This document shows, piece by piece, positions 1-5,603 of a stretch of 13,536 nucleotides of DNA; position 1 is the stretch's first letter, and the number at the start of each line of letters is the position of its first letter. The notes below the pieces were generated by a model. The model saw nothing but the letters and a program-made list of their open reading frames with translations, ran no database searches and was not told the origin of the DNA. This DNA comes from Bacteroidota bacterium (lineage in GTDB: Bacteria; Bacteroidota; Ignavibacteria; Ignavibacteriales; Ignavibacteriaceae). The DNA lies in NCBI GenBank assembly GCA_021796135.1, contig JAJYOQ010000068.1:1-13536 (forward strand), in the 5' to 3' direction. A program made the position numbers and the translations under genes.

Positions 1-45
1 CGTTGACCTCGCCTTCACCAAAGAATTCCGCAATTGAAAAAATAG

Positions 46-939
46 CATTATCTAAAAATTTTTCCTGCTTATTTTGAATTATTATTAAAAGAAAAAAATT
101 TAATTGAATACCAATTTAAAATTAGGAAATATTTTCAGACTGATTTAAATCAGCCTATTAATGCTGATGATTTTAGAAAAGTATTATTCTCAACAACTGA
201 ATTGGAAATTCCGGATTCTTTCAAGAAAGAAATGGAAAATGAAAAAAATGAATCTCCATTGAATTCTCCGCTTGAAAAAGAAACTTTTGAACCAATTGAA
301 GAAGAAATTATACTTACTCCATCTGAAGATAAAGATATTATAAGCAAACCAACTATTGAAACTGCCCCGGAAAAAGCCAATGCTGAGAATATTAAGCAAA
401 ATGAAGAGATAGAGGAAGACCTATTGTCTATTTATGATTCTGAACTAAAGTCAATTGAAGAGGAGCTTAACGAAATAAAATCCGACATGCATGATTTTGA
501 TTTTGAGATAGTTGATGAGCCTCAAAAAAATCAAGAAGAAAGGATTCCTGATTTAGATTTGGATCCTGAGGAGATAAAAGACTTTAGTAAAAAAGATGTG
601 TCTGAAGATGAGGATATAATCAATTTAGATAGCGAAAGTCTGGCGAATAATATATCTTTTGAGGAGAAACCGGAAGTTGTCCGGAATAAAGTGAAACGAA
701 TGGATAAAGATCCATTTGAATATTTAAGCAGAAAAGATATAAGAAAAATTACGGCGACGGTATTTAATGATGATAGGGATGACTTTGAAAATACAATTGA
801 GAAAATCTCAGAGTGTATTTCCTATGAAGAAGCTACTGAAATCTTGAAAACTGTTTTTCTGACCTACCGCGTAAATCCGTATTCTAAAGAAGCTGTTACA
901 TTAACTAACGCTATTTCAAATTATTTTGATCAGGTATAA
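46..939 (+). CDS. Acidic protein of unknown function, 5' incomplete, with apparent frameshift near its start
   Basis: I do not recognise this protein. The frame is open from 46, just after a TAG at 43-45, to the TAA at 937-939. The first conventional start inside it is a TTG at 202, which would give 245 residues, but the 156 bases before it read like protein (PAYFELLLKEKN, then QPINADDFRKV), so the true start is upstream. Bases 3-62 are open in another frame, and removing one T from the run at 59-63 joins the two frames. Numbered from the TTG, residues 11-160 form a long linker dominated by Glu and Asp, and about 164-245 look like a small helical domain (DDFENTIEKISECISYEEA, then VNPYSKEA). 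There is no signal peptide or membrane segment in what is visible. It ends 2 nt before obgE, so the two are probably cotranscribed. The coding call is firm; the function is unknown. Confidence 0.75.
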   Translation, partial: HYLKIFPAYFELLLKEKNLIEYQFKIRKYFQTDLNQPINADDFRKVLFSTTELEIPDSFKKEMENEKNESPLNSPLEKETFEPIEEEIILTPSEDKDIISKPTIETAPEKANAENIKQNEEIEEDLLSIYDSELKSIEEELNEIKSDMHDFDFEIVDEPQKNQEERIPDLDLDPEEIKDFSKKDVSEDEDIINLDSESLANNISFEEKPEVVRNKVKRMDKDPFEYLSRKDIRKITATVFNDDRDDFENTIEKISECISYEEATEILKTVFLTYRVNPYSKEAVTLTNAISNYFDQV

Positions 940-941
940 TA

Positions 942-1928
942 ATGTTTATTGATTATGCAGAAATTGAACTAGCTTCCGGCAAAGGGGGAGACGGTGCAGT
1001 TACGTTTCGAAGGGAAAAGTATGTGCCCAAGGGCGGACCATCCGGAGGAAACGGCGGTAAAGGCGGCGATATAATTATTGAAGCACACCACAATCTTTCT
1101 ACTCTACTGGATTTTAAATACAAAAGGCATTACAAAGCAGAAAAAGGCGATAACGGAGCCAGTGCCTTAAAAGACGGTAAAAATGGAGAAGATATTATCA
1201 TTAAGGTCCCTGTAGGTACAATTATAAAAGATTCCGAAACAGGAAAGATTATTTTTGATCTTGATGAAGATAACAAAAGAGTAATTATAGCAAAAGGCGG
1301 GAAGGGCGGAAAAGGAAACAGCAACTTTGCTACACCTACAAACCAAACTCCAAGATTTGCTGAACCGGGAAAACCAGGTGAAGAAAAAAGAATTATCCTG
1401 GAACTCAAACTAATCGCTGATGTTGGTTTAGTGGGTTTTCCCAATGCCGGTAAATCGACGTTAATTTCAACTATATCTTCGGCAAAACCCAAAATTGCAG
1501 ACTATCCTTTTACTACTTTAGAGCCGAATTTAGGAATTGTCAAATATAAGGATTATCAAAGTTTTACGGTTGCTGATATTCCGGGAATTATTGAAGGAGC
1601 TCATGAAGGGAAAGGTTTAGGACATAAATTTTTAAGACATATAGAACGAACTAAAATCCTTCTTTTTATGATCGATGTGACCTCAGATAATTTTCAGCGC
1701 GATTTTAACATTTTATATAATGAGTTAAAAAGTTATAGTCCCAAACTTGCAGAAAAGAAAAAAATAATTTCTCTTACAAAAATTGATTTATTGGAAGAAG
1801 ATCAATTAAAGAAAATATCTAAAAAGAAAATTAAAAATGCAGATTCACCGATATTACTTTTTTCCTCTGCTACTAAACAAGGAATACCCGAACTGCTTGA
1901 CTATTTGTGGAAGTCAATAAAAGCCTGA
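942..1928 (+). CDS. obgE: GTPase ObgE/CgtA, ribosome assembly factor
   Basis: Obg is an essential, slow GTPase that binds the 50S subunit during late assembly and links growth to (p)ppGpp levels. The 328 residues show the glycine-rich Obg fold at about 1-158 (GKGGDG, GGPSGGNGGKGG, KGGKGGKGNSNF), then the G domain: G1/P-loop GFPNAGKS at 165-172, G2 Thr191-Thr192 in YPFTTLEPN, G3 DIPG at 212-215, G4 TKID at 279-282, and G5 SSA at 308-310. The G4 motif has Thr where NKxD is usual, a change also seen in related GTPases, so activity is not in doubt. There is no C-terminal OCT domain, and the length matches the shorter family form. The ATG lies 2 nt after the preceding stop with only a weak AGG upstream, so translation probably follows from the upstream gene. 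Identification is essentially certain. Confidence 0.97.
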   Translation: MFIDYAEIELASGKGGDGAVTFRREKYVPKGGPSGGNGGKGGDIIIEAHHNLSTLLDFKYKRHYKAEKGDNGASALKDGKNGEDIIIKVPVGTIIKDSETGKIIFDLDEDNKRVIIAKGGKGGKGNSNFATPTNQTPRFAEPGKPGEEKRIILELKLIADVGLVGFPNAGKSTLISTISSAKPKIADYPFTTLEPNLGIVKYKDYQSFTVADIPGIIEGAHEGKGLGHKFLRHIERTKILLFMIDVTSDNFQRDFNILYNELKSYSPKLAEKKKIISLTKIDLLEEDQLKKISKKKIKNADSPILLFSSATKQGIPELLDYLWKSIKA

Positions 1929-1931
1929 ATT

Positions 1932-1962
1932 TTTGTTATTATTACAAATATTTATATATTTA
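1932..1962 (+). promoter_or_regulatory. Possible Bacteroidota-type promoter for tRNA-secG
   Basis: A TTTG at 1932-1935 and a TATATTTA at 1955-1962 are separated by 19 bases. This matches the -33 TTTG / -7 TAnnTTTG promoter described for Bacteroidota at all but the last base of the -7 box. It would start transcription about 15 bases before the tRNA. The region is very AT-rich, so a chance match is possible. Confidence 0.3.
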
Positions 1963-1982
1963 CCATCTTAAATTTTAAAAAA

Positions 1983-2056
1983 GGCGGGGTAGCTCAGTTG
2001 GTTAGAGCAGTGGAATCATAATCCACGTGTCGGGGGTTCGAATCCCTCCCCCGCTA
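1983..2056 (+). tRNA. tRNA with CAU anticodon, probably elongator tRNA-Met
   Basis: The full cloverleaf can be folded by hand. The acceptor stem 1983-1989 pairs with 2049-2055, with a G-U pair at the first position. The D stem is 1992-1995 with 2005-2008. The anticodon stem 2010-2014 pairs with 2022-2026 around the loop ATCATAA, placing CAT at 2017-2019. The T stem 2032-2036 pairs with 2044-2048 (one G-U) around TTCGAAT. The discriminator is A2056. The next bases are CGA, so the 3' CCA is not encoded and must be added by tRNA nucleotidyltransferase. The anticodon stem lacks the three G-C pairs of initiator tRNA. A CAU anticodon also fits the lysidine-modified tRNA-Ile2, so elongator Met is the likely but not the only reading. 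secG starts 21 bases downstream. Confidence 0.93.
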
Positions 2057-2077
2057 CGATTTTTATAGGAGTAGTTT

Positions 2078-2440
2078 ATGTATAGTTTTTTGGTCATTTT
2101 ATCTACGATTATCTCTATTTTTCTTATGATAATTATTCTTATGCAGGCAAGTAAAGGAGATGGCTTATCTGGAACTTTTGGCGCCGGAGGTGCAGCTATG
2201 GGTTCTATGTTTGGGACAAGAAGAACAGCAGATTTTTTAAGCAAAGCCACCTGGTGGTTAGCTGGATCATTGGCTGTGCTTGCAATAGTTATTAATTTAT
2301 TCTTTTTACCGGGTCAATCAACCGCTAACCAGCGCGAAAGCATTATTCAAAAATCCGGAAGACAAGAAATACCGCAAACTCCAAGTTTACCTCAGCAGAC
2401 AACCGCACCGGTTCAACAGAATAATACGCCGGCTAAGTAA
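2078..2440 (+). CDS. secG: Preprotein translocase subunit SecG
   Basis: SecG is the small, non-essential subunit of the SecYEG channel in the inner membrane and helps SecA-driven export. The 120-residue product has the family layout: a first membrane segment at about 3-22, a cytoplasmic loop with the conserved LMQASKGDGLSGTFG stretch (21-35), a GTRRTADFL motif at 46-54, and a second membrane segment at about 57-77. A Gln/Pro/Thr-rich tail (about 78-120), probably unstructured, follows. The start is well supported by AGGAG at 2067-2071, six bases before the ATG. The gene lies just behind the tRNA, so the tRNA is probably cut out of a shared transcript, and a strong terminator follows the stop codon. 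Confidence 0.95.
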   Translation: MYSFLVILSTIISIFLMIIILMQASKGDGLSGTFGAGGAAMGSMFGTRRTADFLSKATWWLAGSLAVLAIVINLFFLPGQSTANQRESIIQKSGRQEIPQTPSLPQQTTAPVQQNNTPAK

Positions 2441-2463
2441 GATAATAATTTATTTTTAATTAA

Positions 2464-2490
2464 CCCCGGAATTCTTTTTCGGGGTTTTTT
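2464..2490 (+). terminator. Rho-independent terminator of secG
   Basis: CCCCGGAA at 2464-2471 pairs with TTTCGGGG at 2477-2484 (one G-U) around a TTCTT loop, followed by six T at 2485-2490. The stop codon of the convergent dacB gene (2489-2491) sits at the end of the T run. On the minus strand the hairpin is followed by a weaker T-rich stretch, so it may also work for dacB. Confidence 0.9.
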
Positions 2491-3757
2491 ATTTTAAATC
2501 TGCTAAATCTTCAACGATCTTATTCTCAATCCCTCTAAAAAAATTCGCTCCATAATTCTTATAATTAAATAAAATACTAACTATTAAATCATTTCCATTA
2601 GATTTAATTAGATAGCCTGAAAGAGACGAAACTCCGTTCAATGTGCCTGTCTTCCCGTGAAAATGATTTTCTGCTGATGATCCTATCATGCGGTATCGTA
2701 AAGTTCCGTCGACTCCTGCAATACTTAAAGAATTTAAAAAGTCATTGAAATTTCTCTTATCAAAATACATCTTTTCTAGTACGCCGGTTATTGCCCCGAC
2801 TGTGACTATATCAAACCTTGATAGACCGGATCCGTCGACAATTGAAGTACTATCCGAAAAGATCCCGTTGTCTTTAATGAATCTCATTACTGCCTGAGTT
2901 GAATAGAAAGCATTTCCCTGTTTTTTAATATAAACCGCACCGATTGTCTTGAATAAGCACTCCGCTAAAAAATTGTCGCTATGTTTATTAATGATTTTTA
3001 TTAGATCTTTTAATAAAATACCGGACTCGCTAAGTATGACAGACTTTTCTGGTGCTATCCCTTTATCAGCTATTCCATTAACTCTGATTCCTGTGCTAAT
3101 TAAATCTTTTTTGAGAATTTGTGCTGCAAATAAAGGAGGATTCGTAATGTTTCTGAAAACATTTTCATAACGGGTTCTATATCTTCTGCCGTGTTTAATC
3201 CTTACTTTTTCACGTACCATCATTCTATTACGGTCCAAAACCAGAGCCGAAATCGGCGGCAGGCTGACATTATCGGTCTCATCATTTATCCAGTCATCCC
3301 TGAAATAATCTTCATCGAAATAGGAATCGTCCCCTATAATATTACCTTTTATTTCTTTAATACCTTTTCCCTTTAACTCCCTTATCATTTCCTTTAAATC
3401 TTGTTCAGAAAAAACAGAATTACCATATCCTTTTATATAAAGGTCTCCGTATAAAATACCGTTTCTTATATTTCCCGCGGCTAGTAATTTAGTAGATAAC
3501 TCATAATTTGCACCCATCAAGTTTAGAGCAGCTGCGGTTGTAAATAGCTTTGTATTTGAAGCCGGAATCATCGCTTTGTCAGAATTTATGCTGAATATTG
3601 TGTCCTGTGTCTGCGGGTTATATATTAATATTGCTGCTGAAACATTGGCGGGTAATCGAGTCAGTATTTCATTTATCCTGGTTTTGAGCTCATCATTTGA
3701 TCGGCAGAAAGAGCTTGTAAAAGCGAAAATTATTAATAAAAATACATTTTTTATCAT
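2489..3757 (-). CDS. dacB: D-alanyl-D-alanine carboxypeptidase/endopeptidase, PBP4 type (peptidase S13)
   Basis: Class C penicillin-binding protein acting in the periplasm, removing the terminal D-Ala from peptidoglycan stem peptides and cutting cross-links. From the ATG at 3757 (422 residues) all three active-site motifs are present: SNTK at 67-70 (nucleophile Ser67), SDN at 260-262, and KTG at 369-371 within HGKTGTLNGVSSLSG. VDGSGLSR and AGVDGTLRYRM are also typical of S13 enzymes. The N-terminus is a signal peptide (MIKN, then VFLLIIFAF). I prefer this ATG because AAGGAG lies 13 bases upstream; the frame also extends to a TTG at 3787, but no ribosome-binding site precedes that. The gene is monocistronic, convergent with secG and divergent from the LOG gene. 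Confidence 0.94.
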   Translation of the reverse strand: MIKNVFLLIIFAFTSSFCRSNDELKTRINEILTRLPANVSAAILIYNPQTQDTIFSINSDKAMIPASNTKLFTTAAALNLMGANYELSTKLLAAGNIRNGILYGDLYIKGYGNSVFSEQDLKEMIRELKGKGIKEIKGNIIGDDSYFDEDYFRDDWINDETDNVSLPPISALVLDRNRMMVREKVRIKHGRRYRTRYENVFRNITNPPLFAAQILKKDLISTGIRVNGIADKGIAPEKSVILSESGILLKDLIKIINKHSDNFLAECLFKTIGAVYIKKQGNAFYSTQAVMRFIKDNGIFSDSTSIVDGSGLSRFDIVTVGAITGVLEKMYFDKRNFNDFLNSLSIAGVDGTLRYRMIGSSAENHFHGKTGTLNGVSSLSGYLIKSNGNDLIVSILFNYKNYGANFFRGIENKIVEDLADLK

Positions 3758-3957
3758 TTGTAGAATTATACTCCTTGAGATTTTCAATTTGTTATAAAAA
3801 ATTCCATAGTTATTTTAGGGAAGCAATTATAACCGACCTATCGAATTAAATAATTGTGTGTTACCAAAGATGAATTGTAAATATAAAATTTCTATACCGA
3901 AATAAAAGACTTTCTAATAATTTTTAATAAAAATAATCTATAAGGAATTAAAATAGA
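3758..3957. other. Divergent intergenic region between dacB and the LOG gene
   Basis: This AT-rich stretch of about 200 bases must hold the promoters of both divergent genes. The ribosome-binding site of dacB (AAGGAG on the minus strand, 3771-3776) and that of the LOG gene (AAGGA at 3942-3946) are visible. I found no well-spaced promoter pair in either direction and no coding capacity. Confidence 0.5.
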
Positions 3958-4818
3958 ATGCCAAAAAGAAAAACACTTCAGAAAGCTTATGAAAATATTG
4001 ATTTTTTAAATTCAGCAGATGCAAGAATTCTAAGAATTATATCTGAATTTTTAGAACCCCAATCTGAATTCAAGAAACATAAAATTGTTGATACAATAGT
4101 ATTTTTTGGTTCTGCCAGAATTAAATCAAAAAAGGAAGCAACTGCAGAATTAAATAATTTTAAAACTATCAATCCCAAAACAACAGCCGGACTAGCAGAA
4201 AAATTGAGGAAGGCTCAAGTTCAATTAAGAATGTCAAAATATTACGAAGATGCGGTTGAATTATCGAAAAGACTTACTAATTGGTCGATGGGTCTACCCA
4301 CTTCAGCAAATCGATTTATTATATGTTCCGGAGGCGGACCGGGCATTATGGAAGCAGCAAATAAAGGAGCAAATTTAGCAGGCGGATATTCAATTGGATT
4401 AAATATTAGTCTGCCTTTTGAGCAATTTGTAAATAAATATGTTACTCAAAATTTAAGTTTTGAATTTCATTATTTTTTTATGAGAAAATTTTGGTTTGCT
4501 TATCTAGCAAAATGTTTAATTGTTTTTCCCGGCGGATTTGGCACAATCGATGAATTTTTTGAAATACTTACCTTAGTTCAGACAAAAAAAATTAAGAAAA
4601 AACTTTTACTTGTAGTTTATGATGAGAAGTATTGGAAGAGTATAATAAATTTTAATGGTTTAATTGATAACGGTGTAATAAATCAGGAAGATATGAATAA
4701 TTTATCCTTTTGTAATTCTGTTGATGAGGCTTTTAATTTAATAGTTAAACACTTTGAAAAACATTATCTAAATAAGAAGGAAATAGCAGTTACTGAACCG
4801 CGTTTAGCCTTAAAATAA
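3958..4818 (+). CDS. LOG-family nucleotide 5'-monophosphate phosphoribohydrolase (TIGR00730-like)
   Basis: Members of this family ('lysine decarboxylase-like', LONELY GUY) hydrolyse the N-glycosidic bond of nucleoside 5'-monophosphates to give a free base and ribose 5-phosphate; some act on cytokinin nucleotides, others such as PpnN on purine nucleotides. The signature is intact in 286 residues: FFGSAR at 49-54, GGGPGIMEAANKGA at 125-138, MRK at 175-177, and PGGFGTIDEFFEILTL at 191-206. Together these form the nucleotide-binding Rossmann-like fold and the active-site PGGxGT..E motif. It is about 90 residues longer than the compact LOG proteins, through an N-terminal extension and an insert at about 55-118. 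AAGGA at 3942-3946 precedes the ATG. The real substrate cannot be read from sequence; the old decarboxylase label should not be trusted. No signal peptide, so cytoplasmic. Confidence 0.9.
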   Translation: MPKRKTLQKAYENIDFLNSADARILRIISEFLEPQSEFKKHKIVDTIVFFGSARIKSKKEATAELNNFKTINPKTTAGLAEKLRKAQVQLRMSKYYEDAVELSKRLTNWSMGLPTSANRFIICSGGGPGIMEAANKGANLAGGYSIGLNISLPFEQFVNKYVTQNLSFEFHYFFMRKFWFAYLAKCLIVFPGGFGTIDEFFEILTLVQTKKIKKKLLLVVYDEKYWKSIINFNGLIDNGVINQEDMNNLSFCNSVDEAFNLIVKHFEKHYLNKKEIAVTEPRLALK

Positions 4819-4839
4819 AAAAGCCCTGATTACAGGGCT
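4813..4839 (-). terminator. Rho-independent terminator of the zinc-ribbon/rpsU operon
   Basis: AGCCCTG at 4822-4828 and CAGGGCT at 4833-4839 form a perfect 7-bp stem with a 4-base loop. On the minus strand the hairpin is followed by a T-rich run (complement of 4813-4822), as expected for rpsU. On the plus strand no T run follows, so it is unlikely to be a good terminator for the LOG gene, although the T tract overlaps that gene's stop codon. Confidence 0.85.
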
Positions 4840-4846
4840 AAATCTA

Positions 4847-5041
4847 TTACTCAGGAATTATATCTACTCTGTGAGCACGTCTTGCGGCTTTCATTTTTTC
4901 CATACGTTTCTTAATCGATGGTTTAACAAAAAATGTTCTTTTCTTAAACTCTTTAAGAACACCAGATCGTTCATACTTTTTCTTAAATCTTCTAAGAGCC
5001 TTGTCAATTGATTCGTTTTCGCCTATTGTAATGCCTACCAA
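4847..5041 (-). CDS. rpsU: 30S ribosomal protein S21 (bS21)
   Basis: bS21 is a small basic protein of the 30S platform near the 3' end of 16S rRNA, where it affects initiation. The 64 residues match the family throughout: a short N-terminal strand (VGITIGENES), then SIDKALRRFKKKYERSG, a KEFKKR stretch, and KRMEKMKAARRAHR near the C-terminus. The start codon is TTG at 5041; it is fixed by a strong ribosome-binding site, GAGGTGA at 5047-5053 on the minus strand, 5 bases upstream, and by the MVGITIG N-terminus usual in this family. It lies 24 bases after the zinc-ribbon gene with no room for a separate promoter, so the two are cotranscribed. A terminator follows directly. Confidence 0.97.
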   Translation of the reverse strand: MVGITIGENESIDKALRRFKKKYERSGVLKEFKKRTFFVKPSIKKRMEKMKAARRAHRVDIIPE

Positions 5042-5046
5042 CTATA

Positions 5047-5053
5047 TCACCTC
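5047..5053 (-). promoter_or_regulatory. Extended Shine-Dalgarno of rpsU
   Basis: GAGGTGA on the minus strand is a 7-base perfect complement to the anti-Shine-Dalgarno end of 16S rRNA, 5 bases before the TTG start. It is the longest match I found in the window and decides the start of rpsU. Confidence 0.85.
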
Positions 5054-5065
5054 TCTTTATTGGTA

Positions 5066-5446
5066 TTAAATATTAAATGATTCTATTAAATTCTTATGTC
5101 CGGATTTTTGAAATTCAACTACTATTGATTTTTGACCGTTTGATAAAATATTCTTTGAAACTACTTTACCGAAATCATCCCAATTTTTGTGATAAATTGC
5201 TTCACCGATATTAAATGATTTTTGAGGAGAATAAAGTGTACAATCTTGATTTTCTAGTCCTTCAAGAGAAACTTTTGTCTCTTTTGCATTTTGTGCTAAA
5301 TCTATAAGCATGGTTTGCTTGCACTTTTTACATTTTGCCCATTGTTTGGTATTAGTTTCGTTGACGGACAAATCGCCAGTTAATTCCATTTTCCTTACAC
5401 CATTGCATACGGCACAGAAAGCTTCTATGTTTTTTATTCTAGCCAT
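5066..5446 (-). CDS. Small zinc-ribbon protein with CarD/DUF3553-like C-terminal domain, function unknown
   Basis: 126 residues from the ATG at 5446, which has AAGGA (minus strand, 5455-5459) eight bases upstream; the frame could run to a TTG at 5464, but that has no ribosome-binding site. Residues 8-48 look like a treble-clef/zinc-ribbon: CAVC at 11-14 and CKKC at 39-42 are the likely metal ligands. Residues 77-122 (FNIGEAIYHKNWDDFGKVV, then IVVEF and HKNLIE) resemble the small beta-barrel of CarD-like/DUF3553 proteins, with the pattern 'G..I.H..W..GkV......I.V.F...G.K.L'. That points to nucleic-acid or RNA polymerase binding, but this is inference from pattern, not a proven homology. It is the first gene of an operon with rpsU. 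No signal peptide or membrane segment, so a cytoplasmic protein. Transcriptional or ribosome-associated regulator is the best guess. Confidence 0.8.
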   Translation of the reverse strand: MARIKNIEAFCAVCNGVRKMELTGDLSVNETNTKQWAKCKKCKQTMLIDLAQNAKETKVSLEGLENQDCTLYSPQKSFNIGEAIYHKNWDDFGKVVSKNILSNGQKSIVVEFQKSGHKNLIESFNI

Positions 5447-5505
5447 AAAATCATTCCTTATCAAATTTTAAGACATCTAATATAAATAACCCTAAAACGA
5501 TAAGC

Positions 5506-5534
5506 AATATAAATTGTAATCACCTACAGATCAA
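5506..5534 (-). promoter_or_regulatory. Probable promoter of the zinc-ribbon/rpsU operon
   Basis: On the minus strand TTGATC (5534-5529) and TATATT (5511-5506) are separated by exactly 17 bases, a good fit to a sigma-70-type promoter. Transcription would start near 5499, about 50 bases before the ATG. The flanking 5465-5603 region otherwise holds nothing recognisable; a clear terminator for the upstream M14 gene was not found. Confidence 0.45.
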
Positions 5535-5603
5535 AAGAAATGCGTTTTTCCCTCTTTTAATGCGAAATTAGTGTAAAATTGAGAATTTTTAAGCATTTTA
5601 AGT

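Noticed and set aside
1130..1492. 120-codon open frame on the minus strand
   Set aside because: It lies entirely inside obgE, and its Pro/Phe/Ser-rich translation is the antisense shadow of the glycine- and lysine-rich Obg domain.
1983..2056. Initiator tRNA-fMet
   Set aside because: The anticodon stem is GTGGA/TCCAC and lacks the three consecutive G-C pairs next to the loop. The first acceptor pair is G-U, not the C-A mismatch of initiator tRNA.
3758..3787. TTG start giving dacB ten extra N-terminal residues
   Set aside because: No ribosome-binding site precedes it, while AAGGAG lies before the ATG at 3757 and the signal peptide is better formed from that ATG.
4822..4839. Hairpin as terminator of the LOG gene
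   Set aside because: No T run follows on the plus strand; the T run is on the minus-strand side, so it belongs to rpsU.
5548..5575. Repeated AATGCG motifs around a T-rich stretch as terminator of the M14 gene
   Set aside because: The copies are direct, not inverted, and do not form a stable hairpin followed by a T run.
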